DNA of 64,000 nt from Pseudomonadota bacterium. Its GTDB lineage: Bacteria > Campylobacterota > Campylobacteria > Campylobacterales > Sulfurospirillaceae. This document shows positions 42,356-51,733 of this stretch, one piece after another; position 1 is the first letter of the stretch, and the number at the start of each line of letters is the position of its first letter. The notes under the pieces were generated by a model. It did no database searches, was not told the DNA's origin, and was given only the letters and a program-made list of their open reading frames with translations. Position numbers and translations under genes: made by a program. The stretch lies in NCBI GenBank assembly GCA_017860615.1, contig JAGDMU010000005.1:62001-126000 (forward strand), in the 5' to 3' direction.

Positions 42356-43204
42356 TTACTCCTTGTTTGCAGCTGCACGAAGCGCTGTACTCATTCCCTC
42401 TGTTCTTAGTGCCAAACGAATCTCATTGAGGCGACCTGAGTCTTCCACTAAGTCTGTGTAGAATGATTTTGCGTGTGCTGGACCAACACCAGAGTTTAGA
42501 CCTTTTCTCATAGCCATCGCACGAAGTCCTGCGATGTCTTCTGCTGCACTAATGTGTTTTGGACAACGGTTGGTACACTCATGGCAGTGAACACAGTTCC
42601 ATAAACCATTGGTTACGGTTGGTTTAACGTGAATCATTGGATCTTTTGTACGTGAATCATTTGCCACTTTCCATGCTCGTGTATAGACAAATGGTTCCAT
42701 GTAATCACTACGATCTGCTGAGAGTTTATTACACTCAGACGCACACACACCACATAAGATACAATCCCATTGTCCTACAATACGGTCATACTCCTCTTGA
42801 TTTTGGCGGCAACCCTCTTTTTCTGAAAATTCCGATTTTGCAACCAAGCCTGGTTTTACTTTACGAAGATTCTCAATAGAAGGCTCCCAATCCACTGCAA
42901 GATCTGAAATGACCGTATAATTAGAGAGCGGAGAGATACGAAAGGTATCGGCATCTTTGTACTCTTCAAACAACTCTGTCATTTTAGTATCGCACGCAAG
43001 ATACGCATGTCCATTGACACGTACACCACAGGCACCACAAATCGCCATACGGCATGATGCTGTAAAATTAAGCGTAATATCTTGATGTTGTTTAATAAAC
43101 AGTAACGTCCCCAACAAGGTCAACGCTTCAATATCTTTTTTCTCTACCGTATAGGTTTGTTGATAATTTTTTTTGCCATCAAAGCGATCAATGATAAATT
43201 TCAT
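42356..43204 (-). CDS. mfrB: MfrB, iron-sulfur subunit
   Basis: The 282-residue protein has the [2Fe-2S] motif CRMAICGACGVRVNG with a further cysteine in YLACDT, and two C-terminal clusters, CILCGVCASECN and CVHCHECTNRCP, as in fumarate reductase/succinate dehydrogenase B subunits. It passes electrons between MfrE and the flavin in MfrA. The start overlaps the mfrA stop by one base. Confidence 0.92.
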   Translation of the reverse strand: MKFIIDRFDGKKNYQQTYTVEKKDIEALTLLGTLLFIKQHQDITLNFTASCRMAICGACGVRVNGHAYLACDTKMTELFEEYKDADTFRISPLSNYTVISDLAVDWEPSIENLRKVKPGLVAKSEFSEKEGCRQNQEEYDRIVGQWDCILCGVCASECNKLSADRSDYMEPFVYTRAWKVANDSRTKDPMIHVKPTVTNGLWNCVHCHECTNRCPKHISAAEDIAGLRAMAMRKGLNSGVGPAHAKSFYTDLVEDSGRLNEIRLALRTEGMSTALRAAANKE

Positions 43205-45009
43205 TAGTATTTCCTCTCTTCAATTTTAAACTGACCGACAACAACATCTTTCCAGTCTAAGAAGTTTGCATCATCACGTTTTAAATAATCTTCACGGTAA
43301 TGTGAACCACGTGACTCTTTACGCGCCGTAGCACCCATAAGTGCGGCACGAGATGCAAGCAACAAGTTACCAAGTTCAACATACTCTGTATAGGCTGTGT
43401 TAAACACTGGGTTTGCATTTGGAATACGAATCGCATTGTAGCGGGCTTGGAATTCAGCGTGTTTGTCTGCTAATTCAAGTAATTTAGACTCTGTTCTAAA
43501 GATACCCATGTTATACCAGTTTGCAGCACCAAGCTCTTCACGAAGTGCGTACATATCGTTTACATTGCCTTTACCTGAGCCTGTGATTTCTTTAAAATGA
43601 CTTGTCCATTTAAGCGTTAAATCATTCAAACGTTTACCTGCACCAAAGTCTGCTTTAGCTGCGTACTCTGCGGCATTGGTTCCTGCGATTTTTCCTGTAA
43701 CGGTTGCATCACACAATGAGTTACCACCCAAGCGATTTGCCCCGTGAATCGAAACACACGCTGCTTCACCTGCTGCATAAAGACCAGGAGCAGGCGTTGC
43801 CATCGTATCAATACTGGTAACGTGAATACCACCCATAGAGTAGTGTGCTGTTGGACGAATCGCAATTGGTTTTTCAACCAAGTCCATGTTTTCAAACAAC
43901 ATACCAATGTGACGAATTTGAGGTAAATCTCTCATGATTTTTTCTTTACCCAAATGCGTTACATCAAGAAGAACATACGCTTCCATATCGTGACCAAACG
44001 CACGACCTTCACGAATTTCTGTCTCAATCGAACGTGCGACAATATCACGAGGTGCAAGTTCCATTTTGTTTGGAACATAACGTTTCATAAAACGCTCGCC
44101 TTGGTTGTTAAGCAAGATACCGCCTTCACCACGCGCCGCTTCGGTAATGAGCGTACCACCATGGCAAACACCCGTTGGGTGGAATTGGAGCATCTCAGGG
44201 TCTTTAAACACTAAGCCTGCACGAAGGACTGCAGCCGCACCATCACCTGTTGCGATGAATGGAGTGGATGTTCTGTTCCAAAATACTCTGGTGTAACCAC
44301 CTGTGGCTAAAACAACCGATTTTGCGCGAACAGGAGCGATGTCGCCTGTACGAATGTTACGAAGAACAACACCCTCACAACGACCGTTTTCAATGCTAAG
44401 ATCGAGCATATGATGATCCATCAAAAACTTAACGCCGTGTTTTAGGGCATCGTCTAAACAGGTATGGGTAAGAATATGTCCTGTTTTATCGGAAGCAAAG
44501 TTACAGCGGATTTTTGAAGCACCACCTGCGTAGCGTTTATTAACCTCACCTTTGGCATTACGAGAAAACGGCATACCAAGGTAGTCAAGTTCATGAATCG
44601 CTGCACCTGCGTAGGTAGCAAATTTAAGTGCGGTATCTTGGTCAACCAAGAAGTCACCACCTTTAACCGTGTCTTTCGCATGAAGTTCAAACGAGTCGCC
44701 TTCGCTAAAATCGATAACACCGTTAATGCCACCCTCTGCCATCGTTGTAGCACTTCTGGTTGGCATCACTTTACTGACAACAACAACGCTTAAATTTGGA
44801 TTTTTTTTACGCGCTGCTACAGCCGCTCTCAGACCTGCGGCACCTGAACCAATAATCAAAACATCACAGCTTGGCATTCCTGATGTATTGGGTGTAGAGG
44901 TTGAAGTTGCAGCAAACGCTTTGTCAGCGCCCGTTGTACTTACAGCCAACGCACCCATGGTAATACAGGCCGACTGCAGAAACTCTCTTCTGGTAAACTG
45001 TTCACTCAT
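43204..45009 (-). CDS. mfrA: MfrA, Tat-exported flavoprotein of fumarate reductase
   Basis: The 601-residue protein begins with a Tat signal (FTRREFLQSACITMGALAV), which distinguishes periplasmic MfrA from cytosolic FrdA. It then has the FAD motif CDVLIIGSGAAGLRAAVA, the flavin-linking region TMAEGGINGVID and the active-site region LQFHPTG / HYSMGGIHV. It reduces fumarate (and mesaconate or crotonate in some species) with electrons from methylmenaquinol. The ATG has AGGAAA upstream. Confidence 0.92.
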   Translation of the reverse strand: MSEQFTRREFLQSACITMGALAVSTTGADKAFAATSTSTPNTSGMPSCDVLIIGSGAAGLRAAVAARKKNPNLSVVVVSKVMPTRSATTMAEGGINGVIDFSEGDSFELHAKDTVKGGDFLVDQDTALKFATYAGAAIHELDYLGMPFSRNAKGEVNKRYAGGASKIRCNFASDKTGHILTHTCLDDALKHGVKFLMDHHMLDLSIENGRCEGVVLRNIRTGDIAPVRAKSVVLATGGYTRVFWNRTSTPFIATGDGAAAVLRAGLVFKDPEMLQFHPTGVCHGGTLITEAARGEGGILLNNQGERFMKRYVPNKMELAPRDIVARSIETEIREGRAFGHDMEAYVLLDVTHLGKEKIMRDLPQIRHIGMLFENMDLVEKPIAIRPTAHYSMGGIHVTSIDTMATPAPGLYAAGEAACVSIHGANRLGGNSLCDATVTGKIAGTNAAEYAAKADFGAGKRLNDLTLKWTSHFKEITGSGKGNVNDMYALREELGAANWYNMGIFRTESKLLELADKHAEFQARYNAIRIPNANPVFNTAYTEYVELGNLLLASRAALMGATARKESRGSHYREDYLKRDDANFLDWKDVVVGQFKIEERKY

Positions 45010-45158
45010 AAGATTTCCTCTAAATGATTTTATAAATTTAAAATTATTTTTTTCAAATACATTTTAAATTTAATAACAGCAAAATATTAATACACTTTCA
45101 TCCATAAGTCAAAGTTGATTTTACGCATATAGTCATAGGTTTTTTATTATGATAAAAA

Positions 45159-45175
45159 ACACTACAAAATAGTGT
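45159..45175. promoter_or_regulatory. Inverted repeat in the mfrA-LysR divergent region
   Basis: ACACTA-N5-TAGTGT is a perfect six-base inverted repeat (17 bases), 17 bases before the LysR start and 150 before mfrA. It has the size of a LysR-type recognition site (T-N11-A is present), suggesting autoregulation and perhaps control of mfrABE. Confidence 0.45.
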
Positions 45176-45191
45176 ATTTTAGGAGTTTTTG

Positions 45192-46091
45192 ATGAGTTTT
45201 AAACAAATAGAATGTGTTGTCATGGTGGCAAAATTAAAAAGCTTTACAAAGGCGGCGCAAAAGCTTAAGATTGCGCAACCTTCCTTAAGTCAAAGTATTA
45301 ACATCCTAGAAAAACATATTGGGGTACCACTGTTTGATCGAAGCACAACGCCCATCAGTCTCACACACGCGGGAGAGATTTATCTCTCAAAAGCCAACGC
45401 CATCATAGAACTATACAATGATCTTAATGTGCAAATGCGCGATGTGACGGGATTTGAAAATGGTAAATTAAGGCTAGGGATCACACAAACGGGTTATCAT
45501 TTTATCCATGACGCGGTATCAACATTCTTTAAAAAATTCCCAAAAACGGATCTGAGCATTACACAAGTCTTTTCAACACTCAATATGAAAAAAATGCTTT
45601 TGGATGGAGATGTTGATATCGGAACGCTTATCTTGCCCCTACATACAGATGAATTAAGTTATAAGATCATTAAGGAAGAACAAGTGTGCCTTGCATTACC
45701 TATAGCGCATCCTCTTGCTCAAAAGGTAAAGAAAAAAGCGAAAGGTTACCCTACGATTGCCTTAAGTGAACTCAAAAATGAAAAATTCATTCTCCCTAAA
45801 GATAGCCAACGCAGTCGTGCTATCTACGATGCTATCTTTAAAAAAGCAGGATATGAACCCACTATTTTTTGTGAAACAGAAACCTTTGATATAGCCAACT
45901 CCATTGTAGCATCTGGCATTGGTGCTTGTTTTACTCTGCCTCAGTTTATTAAAGAAGATAAAGAAGACAAACTTATGCTTTTTAGCATTGATGAGCCTCT
46001 TCTTACGCGCACCGTTGTTTTAGCATACCGCAAAGACAAACGCTTATCAAGGATAGCACATGAGTTTTTAGCAATTGCCAAAAATCTATAG
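45192..46091 (+). CDS. LysR-family transcription regulator
   Basis: The 299-residue protein has an N-terminal helix-turn-helix (SFTKAAQKLKIAQPSLSQSI) and a periplasmic-binding-type effector domain (LRLGITQTGYHFIHDAV, DVDIGTLILPL, ASGIGACFTLPQFI). The ATG at 45192 is preceded by AGGAG; the TTG just before it is not needed. It is divergent from mfrABE, which is the likely target; the inducer is unknown. Confidence 0.88.
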   Translation: MSFKQIECVVMVAKLKSFTKAAQKLKIAQPSLSQSINILEKHIGVPLFDRSTTPISLTHAGEIYLSKANAIIELYNDLNVQMRDVTGFENGKLRLGITQTGYHFIHDAVSTFFKKFPKTDLSITQVFSTLNMKKMLLDGDVDIGTLILPLHTDELSYKIIKEEQVCLALPIAHPLAQKVKKKAKGYPTIALSELKNEKFILPKDSQRSRAIYDAIFKKAGYEPTIFCETETFDIANSIVASGIGACFTLPQFIKEDKEDKLMLFSIDEPLLTRTVVLAYRKDKRLSRIAHEFLAIAKNL

Positions 46092-46107
46092 ATGATGCCA
46101 AAAAAGA

Positions 46108-46752
46108 TTATTTTAGCACTCGTCCCATAGCAATGGGGTGTTGGTTCTCTTTTTTCGCTTTACTTGACCAGTAAAGTCCTATGGGAAAGCCTTTTTCATC
46201 AACACGGAACCACATATCGCCACTACCAATTCCATCACTTCCTTCAGCTCGTGTGTCATTGGCATGTTTACCCTTTGACGCATCCATCACACGAACTCTG
46301 TAAAGATGAGCCTCTTCTTGAACTGGCTTTTCAGAAACGATCACAACATGCCCTGTGTCTTTTTTTTGCAATGAAGGGTCATATTTCCATGCGATCATAT
46401 CACCACGCTCAAGTTCAGCAACAGTTTTAATAGCCATCCAATGGCTATTGGGGCTCTCTAAACCTTTAAAATAGTCGTAATAATTCTGCGCTCTTGAGCG
46501 GGTATGTTTAGCGTCTATTGGTAACAAAGCAAGCGCTAAAGGTGCTTTTTTACTCAAAACATAACTTACAAATGAGGAACAATCCACACGGTAATAGCCT
46601 TTAGCTTCATTAATAACTGTTTTATGATCATAATGGCTCTCTTGGTGCGTTTGCAGAATCGTCTGTGCTTCTTGAAAAACCTCATCGGAAACGGTTCCAT
46701 AACCACACGTTACGCCCACAAAGAAACAGCAAAGAACTCTAAACACTTTCAT
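46108..46752 (-). CDS. Exported NlpC/P60-like cysteine peptidase-fold protein
   Basis: The 214-residue protein has a signal peptide (MKVFRVLCCFFVGVTCGYG) and a papain-like pattern with a cysteine in YYRVDCSSFVSYVL (about 57-64) and a histidine in DTGHVVIVSEKP (about 128-140). This suggests an NlpC/P60 or CHAP-type amidase or peptidase acting in the periplasm or on murein. The family member is not certain. It follows the Cache-protein gene by three bases and converges with the LysR gene. Confidence 0.6.
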   Translation of the reverse strand: MKVFRVLCCFFVGVTCGYGTVSDEVFQEAQTILQTHQESHYDHKTVINEAKGYYRVDCSSFVSYVLSKKAPLALALLPIDAKHTRSRAQNYYDYFKGLESPNSHWMAIKTVAELERGDMIAWKYDPSLQKKDTGHVVIVSEKPVQEEAHLYRVRVMDASKGKHANDTRAEGSDGIGSGDMWFRVDEKGFPIGLYWSSKAKKENQHPIAMGRVLK

Positions 46753-46755
46753 AAT

Positions 46756-47676
46756 TTATAGATTCTCACTACTTTGATTAGTCATACGTATCAAAATCAT
46801 CACAGTAAGGACAATCATCAAAAAACCCATAACCCAGTAGAGTTTTAACATACTATGATTAAACGCATATGCTTTGTCATTTGCAACGCAGACAACACTA
46901 AACCAGCCATTGCGTAATTCTCCAAAGGTAATAAGCTCTTTCATCCCGTCAAACTCATAGGTGTATGAACCCTCTTTATGGGTTGTCATATACGTGTACA
47001 TTTTTTTCAAAGCGGGATTTTGCTCTTGTAAATTCACATTGATCATGGCTTTATCGGGATGGATAATAATTTTACCCTGTGCATTGACAATAAAGGCATG
47101 GCCATCTTCCATAGGCACTGCTTTAATTTTGCGGTAAAGCTTATTGACATAAAAGGATGCCGCCACAACACCCTGCTTTTTACCATTCACCCATACAGGT
47201 GTCATAATCGTTACCGTGAGTTGGTTGCTGGCAAATCCTACAAAAGGCTCTGAAATAACCGTTTCATTGGCCTCCAGTCCTTCTGCATACCACGATCTGT
47301 TACGAGGATCATACCAGTCACGACTAAGCTCTTTTCCCGTATCGTACATCATTCGCCCATCTTCCAAACCAAAATAGACCTGAACGGCATTAATCGCTTT
47401 TTTAGAACGTGCCAAAATAGGAACGATCTCCTCTTTAATGAAAGGAGCATGTATCTCAAGCTCTTTGGCAACATCTTGCACTTGGCGCATACTCGGTTGC
47501 ATCCATCCATTAATGTCGGTTTGAAGCGATTTCATAATGCTCATCTGTTTTGCCGTGATCTCTTTTTCCAAATAAAACTTCATTTTGAAGTACGACACAC
47601 CGCCAAAAAGGAGTAAAAAGAACGTGAGTAAAACGCCTGCAACAAGGGCAATGCGCTGGTTAAATGTCCATGACAT
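46756..47676 (-). CDS. Orphan double-Cache membrane sensor without an output domain
   Basis: The ~306-residue protein has an N-terminal helix (IALVAGVLLTFFLLLFGGVS), a dCache periplasmic domain with the ligand-type motif WYDPRNRSWYAEG, EPFVGFASNQLTVTIMTPV and DGHAFIVNAQGKIIIHP, then a second helix (VMGFLMIVLTVMILIRM) and a stop ten residues later. Normal receptors continue with HAMP and MCP or kinase domains; here none is present and no downstream frame resumes them. I chose the ATG at 47676 because AAGGA lies five bases upstream; the frame extends ten codons further to another ATG. Confidence 0.75.
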   Translation of the reverse strand: MSWTFNQRIALVAGVLLTFFLLLFGGVSYFKMKFYLEKEITAKQMSIMKSLQTDINGWMQPSMRQVQDVAKELEIHAPFIKEEIVPILARSKKAINAVQVYFGLEDGRMMYDTGKELSRDWYDPRNRSWYAEGLEANETVISEPFVGFASNQLTVTIMTPVWVNGKKQGVVAASFYVNKLYRKIKAVPMEDGHAFIVNAQGKIIIHPDKAMINVNLQEQNPALKKMYTYMTTHKEGSYTYEFDGMKELITFGELRNGWFSVVCVANDKAYAFNHSMLKLYWVMGFLMIVLTVMILIRMTNQSSENL

Positions 47677-47758
47677 ACCTATCCTTATCTGTAAAGCTTT
47701 TAGCATACCATAACGTGATTACAATAGCCAAAAAAAGTTGCGTTAAAGTTGCTTTCAC

Positions 47759-50188
47759 TCATAAATTATGAGGTCTTGGAACGGTGACACAAAACGCCAC
47801 CCCATCATCGACATTTCCAACCGTAATAATGCCTTTCATATTGTTTTCAATAATCATCCGTGACATAAATAGCCCAATGCCCGTACCATTGCTCTTCTCT
47901 TTGGTGAAAAAAGGCTCAAAAATATGAGAAAAATCTTCATCTTTGATGCCTCCCGCATTATCAATGACAGAAACTTTAGAGTATTCCGCGTTTTGATCGA
48001 TTTCAATGACAATATGCCCTTTTGCTACTGCTCTTACAGTCAAAATATCTTTTGCATTAGAAATGAGGTTGATGATGACTTGGGCATACTCATTTTTGAG
48101 CCCATATGCCATGGCATTGGGAAGATGCTCTATCACCTCTAAGGTAATGCGGTGATGATGCAGGGTTGCTTTCATAATGTTGATGGCTTCAGCCACCACT
48201 TCGTTAATGCAAAAAGCACTCAACTCTTTTTGCGGTGAAAAGAAGTTTCTAAAATCATCAATCGTATGAGACATAAATTGAATAACACGGTTTGAAGAGA
48301 CGATGGTATCAACCACATCATGTTCCGTTACTTTGGTTTTAAAATGAATCGCCGCTTGCAAATCCATCAAAATGGCCGATAACTCCATCAAAGGTTGGCG
48401 CCATTGATGGGCGATATTGCCTATCATCTCGCCCATACTTGCAAATCTGCTTTGTCGGTACATCACCATATCTTTTTCACGACTGATCTCAACTTCTTCT
48501 TTAATGCGTGATTCTAATTCATGATTGAGGGTATCCAGAGACTTCGTTGCCTCTTCCAAGCGGCTTTTTTTCAGTCTCACCTCGAAATAAAGGGCAAAAG
48601 CAATGGCAGAGAAAAGAATAAAAAAGAGAACCAACTGCAATACAACACTGTAATCAAACCCTTTGGGAGAACGCTCAGGAATCCATTTTTGGATCAAACG
48701 CTGCATTTCATTCTGTAAAACACTCTGAGTCGATTGTTCTAAAATCGAATAGAGAAGTTGATTTTCAGCCAAAAGGGTGAAGCCAACAGGCATCGTAAGA
48801 GGAATTTGGGCAGAGACTTTGAGATTATTGGCAATGTGATGTGCAAAGAGATGCGAAACCGTAAAATTAGAGGTGATAAACCCATAATATTGCCCCTCTT
48901 CTACCCATCTCAATCCATCCACTTCGGAAGGAACCAACGTAAGCTTTAACGCAGGGAATAAAGCGCGCAAAGAGGAGATCATCGGATGATCTTTTTGGAT
49001 CACAAAAGAGCGATCTGCAATCTCTTTAAAATCCGAAACATAAAGCCTATCGTCGGTGGTTAAAACAACAAGAGGAATCTGTAAAACAGCCGATGTAAAC
49101 GCCATTTTCAAATCAGCGTCTGATGTTTCACTCGACATTGCAATAAAATCACATTTTTTACTCAGCAACTTTTGAATGGACTCTTCTTTCGAGTGTGTTG
49201 GCACAAGCTGGATGGGAATATCTAAATTTTTTTCTAAAAGGGATATGACATCAGCCCCCATCCCATCGTAGCGATTTTGTACAATATCACCGTAAGGAAG
49301 GCTGTTTGGGATAGCACAAAACTGTAAAATATGTTGTCCCATTAAGAAAAATTTCTCTTCTTCACTCAAGGGTACTTTGATATTGGTTTGACGAAATGAA
49401 TTGGAAGGGAAAAAGCGATTTCTTGCAAATACCAACTCTTTATAATCAATTTCTGCCATGGCTTTATTCAAAATTGAGATAAAAACAATATTCTCTTTAG
49501 CCGTGGTTAAAAACATCTTGACCATTGGAAAATCTGCATTGTTGTGCAGAGGGATACTTTGCAATGTCGAGATCATTTTAGACTCTAAATGTGCTGTAAA
49601 AATTTCATGCAACCCAATGGCAAGATCAGCCTCTTGCTCAGCAACCCTTAAAACAGCCTCTTCCACACTACTGACAATTTCAATACTAGCATCGGGGTTT
49701 TTATCTTTGATGGTGGAGGCAAACGCATCTTCTTTGAGCATTACAATGCGTAATTTTTCAATGGACTCTAATGTGGGAGAGAGTTGATAAATCTTTGGCA
49801 TCAACAAAGCGGGCTGTAAAACACCTATTGGGAATTTGCTAAATTGAAACGCATTGTCATCCAAAGGCTCAAAAGTAGGAAACAGTGCTACATCTAAAAT
49901 TCCTGAGGCAAGCTGCTTTTTTGCTTCTTCTCGTGTGATATGGGTCACAAAATTAAGATTAACATCGAGTTTTTTCGCTAAAAGACGTAAATAGTGTATG
50001 GCATAGCCATTGAGATAATTATCATATGTGTAGCTGTAAAAATAGACATCAGGCTCTACGTAAACGTTTAAAGTAGGTTTGGCATCAATGTAGGCTTTCT
50101 CTTTTTTGTTTAAAAATGTTTCTGTCCCAGCCAACAGAGTTGATGACACTAAAGCCAATGTGAGAACAAAATAGGAGAGTCGCTTCAT
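47759..50188 (-). CDS. Sensor histidine kinase with two periplasmic solute-binding domains (BvgS-like input)
   Basis: The ~809-residue protein has a signal/anchor (MKRLSYFVLTLALVSSTLLAG), two tandem bacterial solute-binding (family 3-like) domains (about 25-270 and 275-500), a membrane helix (VVLQLVLFFILFSAIAFALY), a coiled coil, a HisKA domain with phosphoacceptor His in GNIAHQWRQPLMEL and an HATPase domain (NLISNAKDIL, VIDNAGGI, GTGIGLFMSRMIIEN). It probably binds a small organic ligand in the periplasm. The start is uncertain (ATG at 50188 or 50200); neither has a good ribosome binding site. It is divergent from the DASS transporter and its likely partner is the regulator at 51734. Confidence 0.87.
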   Translation of the reverse strand: MKRLSYFVLTLALVSSTLLAGTETFLNKKEKAYIDAKPTLNVYVEPDVYFYSYTYDNYLNGYAIHYLRLLAKKLDVNLNFVTHITREEAKKQLASGILDVALFPTFEPLDDNAFQFSKFPIGVLQPALLMPKIYQLSPTLESIEKLRIVMLKEDAFASTIKDKNPDASIEIVSSVEEAVLRVAEQEADLAIGLHEIFTAHLESKMISTLQSIPLHNNADFPMVKMFLTTAKENIVFISILNKAMAEIDYKELVFARNRFFPSNSFRQTNIKVPLSEEEKFFLMGQHILQFCAIPNSLPYGDIVQNRYDGMGADVISLLEKNLDIPIQLVPTHSKEESIQKLLSKKCDFIAMSSETSDADLKMAFTSAVLQIPLVVLTTDDRLYVSDFKEIADRSFVIQKDHPMISSLRALFPALKLTLVPSEVDGLRWVEEGQYYGFITSNFTVSHLFAHHIANNLKVSAQIPLTMPVGFTLLAENQLLYSILEQSTQSVLQNEMQRLIQKWIPERSPKGFDYSVVLQLVLFFILFSAIAFALYFEVRLKKSRLEEATKSLDTLNHELESRIKEEVEISREKDMVMYRQSRFASMGEMIGNIAHQWRQPLMELSAILMDLQAAIHFKTKVTEHDVVDTIVSSNRVIQFMSHTIDDFRNFFSPQKELSAFCINEVVAEAINIMKATLHHHRITLEVIEHLPNAMAYGLKNEYAQVIINLISNAKDILTVRAVAKGHIVIEIDQNAEYSKVSVIDNAGGIKDEDFSHIFEPFFTKEKSNGTGIGLFMSRMIIENNMKGIITVGNVDDGVAFCVTVPRPHNL

Positions 50189-50242
50189 GGCAATTATCAT
50201 AACATACAAACAAAAAAAAGCTTATTAGCGACTTTTTTTGCT

Positions 50243-50248
50243 TATAAT
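50243..50248 (+). promoter_or_regulatory. Probable -10 box of the DASS transporter gene
   Basis: TATAAT lies 34 bases before the start codon after a T-rich stretch; AAGGA is the ribosome binding site. The divergent region to the kinase gene is only about 90 bases, so both promoters must overlap. Confidence 0.5.
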
Positions 50249-50281
50249 AACACTACCTTCTTTTACACGTAAGGATCGAAG

Positions 50282-51718
50282 ATGCAGGATAATGTCAAAA
50301 TCATCCCTCTTTTTACCATTGCACTTGTTGCATCCATTGCGTGGTTTATTAGACCCGATGCCATAGAATTGCACTCATGGCATACCCTCATTATTTTCCT
50401 TAGTACCATCACAGCTATTATGTTTAACGTTATGCCTATGGGCGCTATCGGTATTTTGGGGATCACTATTTTTGCGATCACGGGAGCTGCGGGTGCTATT
50501 TCATCGAAAAAAGCGGTCACAGACGCACTGAGTGGTTTTAATAGCGATCTTATTTGGTTGATTGTCATTGCATTTTTTATGGCAAAAGGATTTATCAAAA
50601 CAGGGCTTGGTGAACGTATCGCACTTTTAATGATTCGCTATTTTGGCAAACGTACCCTTGGGCTTGCGTATGCACTCTCTTTGGCAGACCTCATCTTAGC
50701 ACCTGCAACGCCTAGCAGTACGGCTCGCTCGGGTGGCGTTATCTATCCCATCACAACGGCTTTAGCACATACTTTTAAATCTTACCCCAATGATCCAAGT
50801 CGCCATAAAATGGGCGCTTATCTTATGATGTGTATCAGCCATGTCAACGATATTACAGGAACACTGTTTATTACAGCCTATGCGGCAAACCCACTCATTG
50901 TTAAATTTGCCAGTAGTTTTGGGGTTCAGCTAAGCTGGGGCGATTGGTTTATTGCGGCAAGTATCCCTGCATTGGTCTCTTTATTTTTTGTACCAATTGC
51001 ACTTTATTTTATTATGAAACCTCGTATTGAAGAGACACTTGAAGCGCATCATTTTGCCACACACGAACTCGCAAAAAAAGGAGCTCTCTCTCGTAATGAA
51101 CTCATTATGGGCATGACGTTTTTAGGCGTTTTAGTCCTTTGGATTTTTGGAGCAAGTTTTGGTATTCACGCGACAACAACAGCGCTTATCGGTCTTTCGA
51201 CGTTGATTGTCACAGGGGTGCTGAGTTGGGATGATGTCAAAGGTGAAAAAACGGCATGGGATACGCTTATCTGGCTCTCTGCGCTTTTAATGATGGCAGA
51301 ATTTTTACATAAACTCGGTTTTACAAAGTGGTTTGGCGCTATGATTGGAGAGCATCTTTACAGTATGACCTCTATGCACTGGGTCATTATTTTAGTCGTA
51401 CTGAATGCCATTTATACCTACACCCACTACTTTTTTGCCAGTGGTACCGCACAAGTAGCCGCTTTATACGTTGTCTTTTTGGGCGTTGGTGTCAAGCTGG
51501 GTATTCCTATCTATCCATTAGCCCTACTTTTGGGCTTTTCCAGTAGTTTATACGGTTCACTCACACCCTATACCCATGCAAGAGGTGTCATACTGTTTGA
51601 TTCGGGATATGTCAGTAAAAAAGAGTGGTTGAGTGCTGGATTTACCATCAATCTGCTCAATCAACTTATTTTCATTGTGGTGGGTTTAGCATGGTGGAAA
51701 ATGGTTGGATTTTATTAA
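50282..51718 (+). CDS. DASS/SLC13-family anion symporter (CitT-like)
   Basis: The 478-residue protein has about 12 membrane helices and the DASS marks LAPATPSSTARSGGVIYPI, MCISHVNDITGTLF, and a C-terminal SGTAQVAALYVVFLGVGVKL with SSSLYGSLTPYTHARG. These are typical of CitT/TtdT/SodiT1-type carriers of di- and tricarboxylates. The exact substrate is unknown. It is followed 15 bases later by a response regulator gene and probably cotranscribed. Confidence 0.88.
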   Translation: MQDNVKIIPLFTIALVASIAWFIRPDAIELHSWHTLIIFLSTITAIMFNVMPMGAIGILGITIFAITGAAGAISSKKAVTDALSGFNSDLIWLIVIAFFMAKGFIKTGLGERIALLMIRYFGKRTLGLAYALSLADLILAPATPSSTARSGGVIYPITTALAHTFKSYPNDPSRHKMGAYLMMCISHVNDITGTLFITAYAANPLIVKFASSFGVQLSWGDWFIAASIPALVSLFFVPIALYFIMKPRIEETLEAHHFATHELAKKGALSRNELIMGMTFLGVLVLWIFGASFGIHATTTALIGLSTLIVTGVLSWDDVKGEKTAWDTLIWLSALLMMAEFLHKLGFTKWFGAMIGEHLYSMTSMHWVIILVVLNAIYTYTHYFFASGTAQVAALYVVFLGVGVKLGIPIYPLALLLGFSSSLYGSLTPYTHARGVILFDSGYVSKKEWLSAGFTINLLNQLIFIVVGLAWWKMVGFY

Positions 51719-51733
51719 AAACAAGGATGAATT

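Noticed and set aside
45105-45125. FNR-like box upstream of mfrA (AAGTCAAAGTTGATT)
   Set aside because: The half-sites are in the wrong orientation and spacing (TCAA-AG-TTGA), so it does not match the TTGAC-N4-GTCAA pattern of nap and nrf.
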